From an uncultured Prevotella sp. (GTDB lineage Bacteria; Bacteroidota; Bacteroidia; Bacteroidales; Bacteroidaceae): a stretch of DNA of 32,022 nucleotides. Each line of letters opens with the position of its first letter. The first letter of the stretch is position 1. The stretch is from NCBI GenBank assembly GCA_905235325.1, contig CAJOLE010000033.1:1-32022 (forward strand), given 5' to 3'. This document shows positions 1 to 7,826 of the stretch, piece by piece. The notes under the pieces were generated by a model. The model saw nothing but the letters and a program-made list of their open reading frames with translations. It was not told the origin of the DNA and did not search any database. The translations under genes and the position numbers were made by a program.

Positions 1-9
1 TACCGTTCA

Positions 10-86
10 AGAGGGTGTCAGGGTGACACAATGCCGATGTACACTGGGCGTACACCCTGTTTGAGAGGGTGGCACGGGTGACACAA
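10..86. repeat. Two direct copies of a GGGTGACAC-type repeat
   Basis: Positions 10-31 and 64-86 are near-identical 22-23 bp direct copies differing by one substitution and one inserted base. Each ends in GGGTGACACAA. The first copy contains a perfect short hairpin, GTGTCA-GGG-TGACAC (15-29). The spacer holds GTACACT and GTACACC. No ORF of interest covers it. The stretch lies downstream of xylA and is cut by the window edge, so its full extent is unknown. It may be one end of an intergenic repeat element. Confidence 0.6.
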
Positions 87-149
87 GGGTGCAGTCGCAC
101 CGACAGTCGTAATAAGTGCCAGGCGGCGGAACAGCAAAGTCAAGAGAAG

Positions 150-187
150 AAGGAATCCCCAGAAGCGGTTGCCTCTGGGGACTCCTT
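150..187 (-). terminator. Hairpin terminator downstream of xylA
   Basis: An inverted repeat of about 13 paired bases with one mismatch: TCCCCAGA (156-163) pairs with TCTGGGGA (174-181), extended by AAGGA (150-154) and TCCTT (183-187). Read on the minus strand it begins 18 bases after the xylA stop and is followed by a T-rich but not pure-T tract. This is the likely transcription end of the rluA-like to xylA unit. Confidence 0.7.
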
Positions 188-204
188 GAAATCAGACGAA
201 GGGA

Positions 205-1524
205 TTACTTAGCAAAGAGGGCGACGATAGTCTCGTACTTCTCCTGCTTGCCAGAGGTCTGCTTGGGTTCGCCTACCTTCTTGCCATACTCGTAAGCCTG
301 CTCGAGGGTGAGCTTGCCGTCCTCAAAGTCCTTGCCGATGCCGCTGTCGAACGAGGCGTAGCGGGCCTTCTTCATGGCGGGCAGCTCAGAGTTCTCGAGG
401 ATGTCGGCGGCATTCATCAGGGCGCGGGCCATGGCATCCATACCGCTGATGTGAGCGATGAACAGGTCCTCGAGGTCGGTGCTGTTACGGCGAATCTTGG
501 CATCGAAGTTAGTACCGCCGTCCTTGAAGCCACCGTTGCGGATAATCTCCATCATGGCCTGTGTCAGTTCGTAGTTGTCGATGGGGAACTGGTCGGTGTC
601 CCAGCCGTTCTGGGCATCGCCGCGGTTGGCATCGATAGAGCCCAGCATACCGGCATCGACGGCGCAGGCCAGCTCGTGCTCGAAGGTGTGGCCGGCCAGT
701 GTGGCGTGGTTCACCTCGATGTTCACCTTGAAGTCTTTGTCGAGACCGTGTGCACGGAGGAATCCGATGACGGTCTCTGTGTCGACGTCATACTGGTGTT
801 TCGACGGTTCCATCGGCTTCGGCTCGATGAGGAACGTTCCCTTGAAGCCCTTCGAGCGAGCGTAGTCGCGGGCCATTGTCAGCATTGTGGCCATGTGCTC
901 CTTCTCGCGCTTCTGGTCGGTGTTGAGCAGGCTCATGTAGCCCTCCCGTCCGCCCCAGAACACGTAGTTCGTTCCGCCGAGCTTGATGGTAGCGTCGATG
1001 GAGTTCTTAATCTGAACGATGGCGCGTGCGACAACGTCGAAGTCGGGATTAGTGGATGCACCGTTGGCATAGCGCTTGTTGCCGAAGACGTTGGCCGTAC
1101 CCCAGAGCAGTTTGATGTTGGGGAACTGCTTCATCTTCTCGAGGGCATAGTCGGTAATGGCCTTCATGCGAGCCTCGTACTCGTCGATGGTGTCAGCCTC
1201 TTCAACGAGGTCGACATCGTGGAAGCAGAAATATTCGATGCCCAGCTTGTCCATAATCTCGAAGCCTGCATCCATCTTGTCCTTGGCGCGCTGCACAGGG
1301 TCGGCAGCCTTGTCCCACTCGTAGATGCGTGTCTGACCGCCGAACTGGTCGGCAGAGGCGCCTCCCAGTGTGTGCCACCAGGCCATGGCATACTTCAGCC
1401 AGTCCTTCATTTTCTTCCCCATCACGACCTTCTCAGGTTCGTAATAGTGGAAAGCCATTACGTTCTTACTGTCCTTTCCCTCGAAAGGAATCTTACCAGT
1501 AAACGGGAAATACTCTTTTGTCAT
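205..1524 (-). CDS. xylA: Xylose isomerase
   Basis: Interconverts D-xylose and D-xylulose in the cytoplasm, the entry step of the isomerase route of xylose use. The 439-aa length is that of class II isomerases. The catalytic histidine is in FHDVD (H102, with D105), the catalytic lysine is K236 in EPKPMEP, and the metal ligands can be placed at E234, E270, H273, D298, D309, D311 and D341, so all key residues are present. It starts at an ATG after an A/T-only leader with no Shine-Dalgarno site, 21 bp after the xylB stop, and is the last gene of its unit before the hairpin at 150-187. No frameshift or truncation is visible. Confidence 0.98.
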   Translation of the reverse strand: MTKEYFPFTGKIPFEGKDSKNVMAFHYYEPEKVVMGKKMKDWLKYAMAWWHTLGGASADQFGGQTRIYEWDKAADPVQRAKDKMDAGFEIMDKLGIEYFCFHDVDLVEEADTIDEYEARMKAITDYALEKMKQFPNIKLLWGTANVFGNKRYANGASTNPDFDVVARAIVQIKNSIDATIKLGGTNYVFWGGREGYMSLLNTDQKREKEHMATMLTMARDYARSKGFKGTFLIEPKPMEPSKHQYDVDTETVIGFLRAHGLDKDFKVNIEVNHATLAGHTFEHELACAVDAGMLGSIDANRGDAQNGWDTDQFPIDNYELTQAMMEIIRNGGFKDGGTNFDAKIRRNSTDLEDLFIAHISGMDAMARALMNAADILENSELPAMKKARYASFDSGIGKDFEDGKLTLEQAYEYGKKVGEPKQTSGKQEKYETIVALFAK

Positions 1525-1545
1525 AAGTTTTAAATTTTAAGTTGA

Positions 1546-3036
1546 TTAGTGTTTATTGTTTAAAGTGTCTTTCCAAGTCTCATAGGCAGCCTTGTAGGCC
1601 TCGCGGTCAGCCTCGACCGGCTCGATGACCTCCAGCTTCTCCAGCGTGGCGAATGCCTCGTTGTTGTCCTTATAGATTCCTGCACCAATGCCAGCACCCT
1701 TGGCAGCACCGACAGAGCCGTCGGTGTCGTACAGCTCGATGGTAGCTCCGCTGACGCCGGCCAATGTATTGCGGAAGAGCGGCGAGAGGAACATATTGGC
1801 CTTGCCGGCGTGAATTTTCCGGATGTCCATACCCATCTGCTGCATAATCTCCATGCCGTAGCAGAAGGAGAAGACGATGCCCTCCTGGGCGGCGCGCACG
1901 ATGTGAGCCTTCGAGTGCTTGTTGAAGTTCAGGCCATTGATGGAGCAGCCGATTTCCTTGTTCTCCAGTACACGCTCAGCACCGTTGCCGAAGGGGATGA
2001 TGGTCACGCCCTCGCTGCCGATGGGTGCCGTGGCGGCCAGGTTGTTCATCTCGGCGTAGGAGATGTCTGGCGTCACGTTGCGGTGTACCCAGGCGTTCAG
2101 GATGCCCGTTCCGTTGATGCAGAGGAGCACGCCCAGTCGGGTCTGGTCGGCCGTATGGTTGACGTGTGCAAAGGTGTTGACGCGCGACTTCCTGTCGTAG
2201 TTCACCTCGCCGAGTACGCCGTAGACGACCCCCGACGTGCCGGCCGTTGCGGCAATCTCGCCCGGATTGAGCACATTCAGCGACAGGGCATTGTTTGGCT
2301 GGTCGCCTCCACGGTAGGTGATGGGCGTGCCGGCCTTCAGCCCCAGTTCGGCGGCAGCTTCAGCGCACACTTCACTCTGACAGGCAAACGTGGGTACGAT
2401 GTCGGCAATCAGCGAGCGGTCGAAGCCGTAGTAGTCGAGCAGGAACTGTGCGGGCTGGTTCTCCTTAAAGTCCCAGAACATACCCTCTGAGAGCCCGCTG
2501 ACCGTAGTGTTGGCCACACCGCTCAGTCGCATGGCCAGATAGTCGCCCGGCAGCATCACCTTATATATTTTACTATAGAGTTCAGGCTCGTTCTCCTTCA
2601 CCCACGCCAGTTTGGCAGCAGTGAAGTTGCCTGGCGAGTTGAGCAGATGGCTCAGGCACTGCTCCGCCCCCAACTCCCTGAAAGCCTTCTCGCCGTAAGG
2701 AACGGCCCGAGAGTCGCACCAGATGATGGAGGGTCTGAGCACCTGAAGGTCCTTGTCGACACACACCAGGCCGTGCATCTGGTAGGAGATGCCGATGGCC
2801 TTGATTTCCTCGGCCGTAGCACCGGCCTCACTCATAATCTTCTTCAGCGAGAGCTTTGCATACTCCCACCACGAACTGGGTTCCTGTTCAGCCCATCCTG
2901 CTTTGGCCGCCATAATCGGCGCCTCCTTCTCCGGATAGAATGCAGAAGCCACACACTTGCCGCTGTCGGCGTTAACCAAAGATGCCTTGACTGACGAACT
3001 GCCGACGTCAAAACCTAACAAATAACTATTAGCCAT
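1546..3036 (-). CDS. xylB: Xylulokinase (FGGY family)
   Basis: Phosphorylates D-xylulose to D-xylulose 5-phosphate with ATP, feeding the pentose phosphate pathway. The 496-aa protein opens with the phosphate-binding segment GFDVGSSSVKAS (D10). It carries YQMHG at residues 85-89 and the conserved substrate and catalytic aspartate in YRGGDQPN (D245), followed by the TAGTSG nucleotide-binding region of the second actin-like lobe. It lies immediately upstream of xylA in the same direction, so the two are very probably co-transcribed. The 36-bp gap to the upstream oxidoreductase gene overlaps a palindrome that could be a control site. Position next to xylA separates it from other FGGY kinases. Confidence 0.96.
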   Translation of the reverse strand: MANSYLLGFDVGSSSVKASLVNADSGKCVASAFYPEKEAPIMAAKAGWAEQEPSSWWEYAKLSLKKIMSEAGATAEEIKAIGISYQMHGLVCVDKDLQVLRPSIIWCDSRAVPYGEKAFRELGAEQCLSHLLNSPGNFTAAKLAWVKENEPELYSKIYKVMLPGDYLAMRLSGVANTTVSGLSEGMFWDFKENQPAQFLLDYYGFDRSLIADIVPTFACQSEVCAEAAAELGLKAGTPITYRGGDQPNNALSLNVLNPGEIAATAGTSGVVYGVLGEVNYDRKSRVNTFAHVNHTADQTRLGVLLCINGTGILNAWVHRNVTPDISYAEMNNLAATAPIGSEGVTIIPFGNGAERVLENKEIGCSINGLNFNKHSKAHIVRAAQEGIVFSFCYGMEIMQQMGMDIRKIHAGKANMFLSPLFRNTLAGVSGATIELYDTDGSVGAAKGAGIGAGIYKDNNEAFATLEKLEVIEPVEADREAYKAAYETWKDTLNNKH

Positions 3037-3059
3037 AAATCATAAATTAGAGGCCTTAT

Positions 3060-3081
3060 GACTATAATACGTTTAATAGTC
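3060..3081. promoter_or_regulatory. Imperfect palindrome upstream of xylB, possible operator
   Basis: A 22-bp imperfect palindrome with outer arms GACTAT and ATAGTC and an inner AATACGTTTAA-type core; 18 of 22 positions are symmetric. It spans the stop codon of the oxidoreductase gene and ends 23 bp before the xylB ATG. Its place ahead of xylBA suggests a binding site for a regulator, but no regulator gene is nearby and no good TAnnTTTG promoter box was found between it and xylB. The role is inferred. Confidence 0.35.
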
Positions 3082-4632
3082 TGATTTCCCTAAAAAAAGT
3101 TCCGCACACATCTCGGCACAGCGCTCACCGTCGACGGCAGCAGAGACGATGCCGCCGGCATAGCCTGCTCCCTCGCCGCAGGGGAAGAGTCCCTGCAGAC
3201 GGATATGCTGCAGTGTGGCGGCATCGCGCACGATGCGCACCGGACTGCTCGTGCGCGTCTCGACGGCAATCAGTACGGCCTCGTTGGTAAGGAAGCCGTG
3301 AGCCTGGCGGCCAAACGTCTTGAAGCCCTCCTGCAGCCGGCGGCCTATCATCGGCGGCAGCCAAAAGTGGAGCGGACTCGACAGCAGGCCCGGGGCATAG
3401 CTGCTGCGGGGCAGGTCGTAGCTGAGGCGGCTGTTCACGAAGTCGGCCATGCGCTGCGCCGGGGCCGTCTGCTTCATATTGCCCTGTTGCCAGCAGAGGC
3501 GCTCCAGCTGCTGCTGGAACCTCATCACCTTCAGCACGTCATCGCCGTCCTCCACATCCTCGGGTCTTACCTCGACCACCATGCCGCTGTTCGACCAAGC
3601 CGTACCGCGATTAGCGGGACTCATGCCGTTGACCACGATTTGCTCCTTGTCGGTAGCAGCCGGGATGACGAAGCCGCCTGGACACATACAGAACGAATAG
3701 ACGCCACGCCCGTCGACCTGGGTGACAAAAGAATACTCTGCTGCAGGCAGATAGCGCCCCCGGCCCTGACGCGAATGATACTGAATCTGGTCAATCAACT
3801 GCGACGGATGCTCCAGGCGCACGCCGACGGCGATGCCCTTCGCCTCGAGTTCAACCTTTGCATTAGCCAGATAGTGGTAAACGTCTCTGGCAGAGTGGCC
3901 TGTAGCCAGAATCACGGGTCCGCGATACTCCTTGTCGGCCACGCATCCGACAACCTTGTCGCCAGCAATGATCAGACTGGTCATCTTCGTCTGGAAGTGA
4001 ACCTCGCCGCCACTGCGGATGATGGTGTTGCGGATGTTCTCGATGACCTTTGGCAGACGGTCGGTGCCGATGTGCGGATGAGCGTCGGCGAGAATGGCTG
4101 TCGAGGCACCGTGCTGACACAGTACGTTCAGAATCTTGTCGATGCTGCCGCGCTTCTTCGAGCGGGTGTAGAGCTTGCCGTCAGAGTAAGCCCCTGCCCC
4201 ACCCTCGCCGAAGCAGTAGTTGCTCTCGCCGTCGACCTGCTGCGTGCGGGCAATCTCGGCCAGGTCGCGCTTACGGTCGTGGACGTTCTTGCCACGCTCG
4301 AGCACGATGGGTCGCAGGCCTAACTCAATGAGTCGCAAGGCAGCGAACAGTCCGCCCGGCCCAGCCCCGACGACGATGACCTGCGGGCACTCCGAGACAT
4401 CGCCGTAGACTGTATGCACATACGCATCGTCGGCCGGCTGCTCGTTCAGATAGACGCGCACCTTGAGGTTGACGAAGATGGTGCGCTGGCGGGCATCGAT
4501 GCTGCGCTTCAGAATACGCACGGCGGTGCAGGTGCGCACGTCGAAACCTTTCTCGTCGGCCAGCCACGCCTTCAGGCTCTGCTCGTCGGCAGCCACCTGG
4601 GGCAACACCCTTATCTGGTATTCGCTCGTCAT
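3073..4632 (-). CDS. FAD-dependent oxidoreductase (COG2509-like)
   Basis: A 519-aa cytosolic flavoprotein of the uncharacterised FAD-dependent dehydrogenase group; substrate unknown. An N-terminal region of about 80 residues precedes the dinucleotide fold VVGAGPGGLFAALRL (from V87). Further on are GEGGAGAYSDGKL, a second glycine-rich turn ATGHSARD, and a C-terminal FAD contact around PCGEGAGYAGGIVSAAVDG. A longer reading back to 4704 is possible, but the ATG at 4632 overlaps the TGA of the upstream small gene as ATGA and gives the natural N-terminus MTSEYQIR, so this start is preferred. It sits upstream of xylB in the same direction, with no evident functional link to xylose. Confidence 0.9.
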   Translation of the reverse strand: MTSEYQIRVLPQVAADEQSLKAWLADEKGFDVRTCTAVRILKRSIDARQRTIFVNLKVRVYLNEQPADDAYVHTVYGDVSECPQVIVVGAGPGGLFAALRLIELGLRPIVLERGKNVHDRKRDLAEIARTQQVDGESNYCFGEGGAGAYSDGKLYTRSKKRGSIDKILNVLCQHGASTAILADAHPHIGTDRLPKVIENIRNTIIRSGGEVHFQTKMTSLIIAGDKVVGCVADKEYRGPVILATGHSARDVYHYLANAKVELEAKGIAVGVRLEHPSQLIDQIQYHSRQGRGRYLPAAEYSFVTQVDGRGVYSFCMCPGGFVIPAATDKEQIVVNGMSPANRGTAWSNSGMVVEVRPEDVEDGDDVLKVMRFQQQLERLCWQQGNMKQTAPAQRMADFVNSRLSYDLPRSSYAPGLLSSPLHFWLPPMIGRRLQEGFKTFGRQAHGFLTNEAVLIAVETRTSSPVRIVRDAATLQHIRLQGLFPCGEGAGYAGGIVSAAVDGERCAEMCAELFLGKSDY

Positions 4633-4784
4633 CTGATGTAATAAAAATAGACGAAGGCCAGAACGGCGGCCAGCACGATGAGCACCACCGACTTCAGCAG
4701 GCACGTCGTCACCTTCTTGACAATCAGGAAGGCCACAATGATGCCCACCAGTGCAAACAGGTAATATCCGATATTACTGTCCAT
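4629..4784 (-). CDS. Small membrane protein, 51 aa, two predicted helices
   Basis: An unrecognised 51-residue protein, too short for common ORF cut-offs. It begins MDSNIGYYLFALVG and shows two hydrophobic helices, about residues 6-22 and 32-50, separated by the polar hairpin KKVTTCLLK, so it should be a double-spanning inner-membrane protein with a short loop. Support for it being real: its ATG lies 7 bp after the stop of the rluA-like gene and its TGA overlaps the ATG of the oxidoreductase in an ATGA junction, leaving no gaps between three co-directional genes. Function is unknown. Confidence 0.72.
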   Translation of the reverse strand: MDSNIGYYLFALVGIIVAFLIVKKVTTCLLKSVVLIVLAAVLAFVYFYYIR

Positions 4785-4791
4785 AAACTCC

Positions 4792-5688
4792 TTATTTGAA
4801 TAATTTTCTAAAAGCTACGGGGACGGGAGTCTCAAACTCCATCGGCTGCCCCGTGACGGGATGGTTGAAGCACAGCAGCCAGGCATGAAGACAGAGACGG
4901 TGGAGCGGGTCGTCGCCGTTGCCATACTTCTCGTCGCCGCAGACGGGATGCCCCATGTCGGCTGAGTGGACGCGAATCTGGTTCTTGCGGCCCGTCTCAA
5001 GCTTGTATTCCACGAGCGAGTGCTCGGTGGTGCGGTCGAGCACGTGGAAGTGGGTGACGGCATACTTGCCGCCGTTGTCCGTGGGCGACGAGTAGGTGAC
5101 GTAGGCTTTGTTGTCCTTCAGCCAGTTGGCGATGGTGCCGTCGTCCTGCTCCATCTCGCCGCTGACGACAGCCACATAGCGGCGGTCGTAGACGATGTCG
5201 TGCCAGTTGTGCTCCAGCGTCTGCTCCGTCTCCATGTCCTTGGCATAGACCATCAGGCCGCTGGTGTCGCGGTCCAGCCGATGGACGACGTGCGCCCTGC
5301 ACTTCTGGCGGCTCTTCTTGAAGTAGTCGTCGAGCACCGACTTCACGTTCAGCGTCGAGTGTCCGGCCGCCATCGAGAGGATTCCCACGGCCTTCTCAAC
5401 GACGATGAGCCAGCGGTCCTCGTAGACAATCTTCACGTAGCGGTTCTTGAAGCCCTGCTGGTTGCGCTTCGTGTTCGATACGGCCACCTTCATACCCGGC
5501 TTCAGCTGGAAGTCAAACTGCGAGACGGTCTTGCCGTCGACCTTGATGCCGCGGCCCTGCAGCGTTGCCTTGACCTTCGAGCGGCTCTGGGCCACGTTAC
5601 TGAGCAGCCACTCCAGCAGCGGTGCCTCTTCCTTCACGGTGTAGTGACTGTAGTCACCCTGCGTGTTTCTTCCTGTGTACATTTTCAT
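4792..5688 (-). CDS. RluA-family RNA pseudouridine synthase
   Basis: Converts specific uridines in rRNA or tRNA to pseudouridine; the target cannot be told from sequence. The 298-aa protein has an S4-like RNA-binding region at about residues 22-70 and then the RluA catalytic domain. The signature HRLDRDTSG (H136 onward) contains the catalytic aspartate D139, and a late ETGRKNQIRVH motif is also present. A reading to 5982 exists but runs into phoH. The ATG at 5688 (MKMYTG) or the one at 5682 is more likely because a TACCTTTG box lies just upstream of them. First gene of the minus-strand unit ending at xylA. Confidence 0.93.
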   Translation of the reverse strand: MKMYTGRNTQGDYSHYTVKEEAPLLEWLLSNVAQSRSKVKATLQGRGIKVDGKTVSQFDFQLKPGMKVAVSNTKRNQQGFKNRYVKIVYEDRWLIVVEKAVGILSMAAGHSTLNVKSVLDDYFKKSRQKCRAHVVHRLDRDTSGLMVYAKDMETEQTLEHNWHDIVYDRRYVAVVSGEMEQDDGTIANWLKDNKAYVTYSSPTDNGGKYAVTHFHVLDRTTEHSLVEYKLETGRKNQIRVHSADMGHPVCGDEKYGNGDDPLHRLCLHAWLLCFNHPVTGQPMEFETPVPVAFRKLFK

Positions 5689-5696
5689 AAGTTCGG

Positions 5697-5704
5697 CAAA
5701 GGTA
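5697..5704 (-). promoter_or_regulatory. Bacteroidetes -7 box for the rluA-like unit
   Basis: TACCTTTG on the minus strand matches TAnnTTTG exactly. Only 8 nt separate it from the ATG at 5688, so the mRNA would have almost no leader. No convincing TTTG -33 box was found. Confidence 0.6.
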
Positions 5705-5722
5705 CAAAAATATTCGGTAAAA

Positions 5723-5756
5723 CTTGCGGCTGTTAGCGATTTTTTGCGTAATTTTG
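5723..5756 (+). promoter_or_regulatory. Promoter of phoH unit
   Basis: TAATTTTG at 5749-5756 matches TAnnTTTG, with CTTG at 5723-5726 as a weak -33 box 22 bp upstream. It is back to back with the minus-strand promoter at 5697-5704 and predicts a leader of about 25 nt before the TTG start of phoH. Confidence 0.6.
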
Positions 5757-5787
5757 CGCGCAGAAACAATAAAAAGACAAAACAGGT

Positions 5788-6741
5788 TTGATAGAAAAGC
5801 ATATTGTACTGGAAGACATCGATACCGTGGTGTTCTACGGTGTCGGCAATTGTCACCTGCAGATGATCCGTTCGCTCTTCCCCAAGCTGAGGGTCGTGGC
5901 GCGCGACAACGTCATCCGCGTCTTGGGCGACGAGGAACAGATGGCAGCCTTTGAAGAAAGCATCGAGCAGATACGCCGACATATACTGAAGTTCAACTCG
6001 TTACGCGAGGAGGATATACTTGACATTATTCGCGGCGGACACTCCAAGGACGTGCCCGACGACGTGGTAGTCTACACCATGTCGGGCCGCCCCATCAAGG
6101 CCCGCTCCGAAAACCAGCAGCGGCTCATCGAGGCTTACAAGGAGAACGACATGGTGTTTGCCGTAGGCCCTGCCGGCACGGGCAAGACCTACCTCTCGAT
6201 AGCCCTCGCCGTGAAGGCGCTGAAGGAGAAGACGGCCAAGAAGATCATCCTCTCGCGCCCGGCCGTCGAGGCCGGCGAGAAGCTCGGCTTCCTGCCCGGC
6301 GACATGAAGGACAAGATCGACCCTTACCTGCAGCCGCTCTACGATGCGCTTGAGGATATGCTGCCCCAGGTGAAGCTGCAGGACATGATGGAGAAGCACC
6401 AGATACAGATAGCCCCGCTGGCCTTCATGCGCGGCCGGACGCTCTCCGACGCCGTCGTCATCCTCGACGAGGCGCAGAACACCACGCCCGCCCAGATACG
6501 GATGTTCCTCACCCGCATGGGCTGGAACACGAAGATGATCATCACGGGCGACATGACGCAGATCGACCTGCCCCGCACGCAGAAGTCGGGACTCATCGAG
6601 GCCCTGCATATATTAAACAATGTCGAGGGCATCGGCGTGGTCAACCTCGACCGCCGCGACATCGTGCGCCACAAGCTTGTCACACGTATTGTGAATGCCT
6701 ACGAGCAGTACGACAAGGAGATACAGGAACCGAAAGCATGA
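5788..6741 (+). CDS. phoH: PhoH-family ATPase
   Basis: A cytoplasmic P-loop ATPase of the PhoH family, linked in other bacteria to RNA metabolism and stress; the exact role is unsettled. The 317-aa protein has Walker A GPAGTGKT at residues 127-134, Walker B VVILDEAQN at 223-231 and the conserved TGDMTQIDLP stretch near 253. No in-frame ATG precedes the conserved N-terminus MIEKHIVLEDID, so the start is TTG at 5788, preceded by an ACAGG run. It ends with an ATGA overlap into the next gene, implying translational coupling. It is the first gene of a unit that continues into secreted glycosidases. Confidence 0.95.
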   Translation: MIEKHIVLEDIDTVVFYGVGNCHLQMIRSLFPKLRVVARDNVIRVLGDEEQMAAFEESIEQIRRHILKFNSLREEDILDIIRGGHSKDVPDDVVVYTMSGRPIKARSENQQRLIEAYKENDMVFAVGPAGTGKTYLSIALAVKALKEKTAKKIILSRPAVEAGEKLGFLPGDMKDKIDPYLQPLYDALEDMLPQVKLQDMMEKHQIQIAPLAFMRGRTLSDAVVILDEAQNTTPAQIRMFLTRMGWNTKMIITGDMTQIDLPRTQKSGLIEALHILNNVEGIGVVNLDRRDIVRHKLVTRIVNAYEQYDKEIQEPKA

Positions 6742-7826
6742 CACTACACATCTTCAACCCCGAGCACGACATTGCACTGGCGAGCGGACTGTCTAACTTC
6801 ACGGCGCCGCACGCCGGGAGGCAGCTGCGCCACGACTTAGGTTTCCTGCCTGCGGTATGGGCCGACGAGGGCGACGTCGTGCTGGTTGACGATGTTGAGC
6901 AGGCGCAGCGCGAATGGCGGAAACTGGCCCACCGCGCAAGCTCTCTGCTGATGACCGACGGTCAGCGCCGGCCAAGCCCGCAGTTTGCTCCGGCTAAACA
7001 ACCCGTTAGCTCCGACCAAACTACGGGTATCGAACCGTGGGGCTGGAACAGTGCGCTGCGGGCCGAACTGCTGCGAAGGGGTGTCCCTGAACGGCTGATG
7101 CCTACCCCACCCCAGCTCCAGGTCATCCGCGAGCTGTCACACCGCCGTACAGCCGCCCTTCTGCTGCCACGTCTCCGTATGGAAGGCACCGTCGGCGAAT
7201 CCTTCGAGTGCCGCGAGGCCGACGAGGTTGAAAAGCTGCTGCAACAGTACGGCCATCTGGTGCTGAAGGCCCCGTGGTCGTCGAGCGGCCGCGGCCTGCG
7301 TTTCCTTGCCGTCGGGCGTACGCCTTTCAGTATGCAGGCCCGGTGGTTCCATAACGTGGTGGCGGCACAGGGCAGCGTCATGGTCGAACCATATTATAAT
7401 AAGGTGAAGGACTTCGGCATGGAGTTCCTGAGCGACGGCGAGGGCGGCATCAGCTATCTCGGGCTGTCGCTCTTCCACACGGCCAATGGTGCCTACACGG
7501 GCAACATCCTCGCCACGGAGACGACCAAGCACGGCATGATAAGTACTTATCTGACAGATACTTTGTTTGGCGACGTTCGCGAAAAGATTTGCAGCAGTCT
7601 GAGCCCCGTCTTCCGGGGCAAGTACCGAGGGCCGTTTGGCATCGATATGATGGTGTGCGCCTCGCCGAGCGGCGGATTCCTGCTGCACCCCTGCGTGGAA
7701 ATAAACCTTCGGCGCACCATGGGGCACGTCGCCCTGGCCCTGTCGCCAACCGACGACGACGTGCGCCGCGTCATGCGCATCGACTATACCGAAAACTACT
7801 ACAAACTAAGAATAAACTGCTTATGA
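6738..7826 (+). CDS. ATP-grasp-like protein of unknown function
   Basis: A 362-aa cytosolic protein I cannot assign to a named family. The N-terminus MTLHIFNPEHDIALA is distinctive. The second half looks like an ATP-grasp fold: LVLKAPWSSSGRGL around K177 resembles the nucleotide-binding lysine and glycine/serine loop, VEPYY (216-220) the acidic hinge, GIDMMV (301-306) and EINLRRTMGHV (E321, N323) the metal-binding acidic and asparagine residues. An ATP-grasp enzyme would ligate an amine to a carboxylate, but no substrate can be named. Both ends overlap neighbours as ATGA (with phoH and with the GH43 gene). Confidence 0.75.
   Translation: MTLHIFNPEHDIALASGLSNFTAPHAGRQLRHDLGFLPAVWADEGDVVLVDDVEQAQREWRKLAHRASSLLMTDGQRRPSPQFAPAKQPVSSDQTTGIEPWGWNSALRAELLRRGVPERLMPTPPQLQVIRELSHRRTAALLLPRLRMEGTVGESFECREADEVEKLLQQYGHLVLKAPWSSSGRGLRFLAVGRTPFSMQARWFHNVVAAQGSVMVEPYYNKVKDFGMEFLSDGEGGISYLGLSLFHTANGAYTGNILATETTKHGMISTYLTDTLFGDVREKICSSLSPVFRGKYRGPFGIDMMVCASPSGGFLLHPCVEINLRRTMGHVALALSPTDDDVRRVMRIDYTENYYKLRINCL

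Noticed and set aside
451..1533. 360-codon plus-strand frame over xylA
   Set aside because: Antisense shadow of an intact xylose isomerase; repetitive V/L/G/H composition typical of mirrored GC-rich codons.
3205..4323. 372-codon plus-strand frame
   Set aside because: Antisense to the FAD oxidoreductase, with no recognisable domain.
7589..7822. N-terminal extension of the GH43 gene
   Set aside because: It overlaps the end of the ATP-grasp-like gene and would bury the signal peptide; the ATG at 7823 starts a clean Sec signal.
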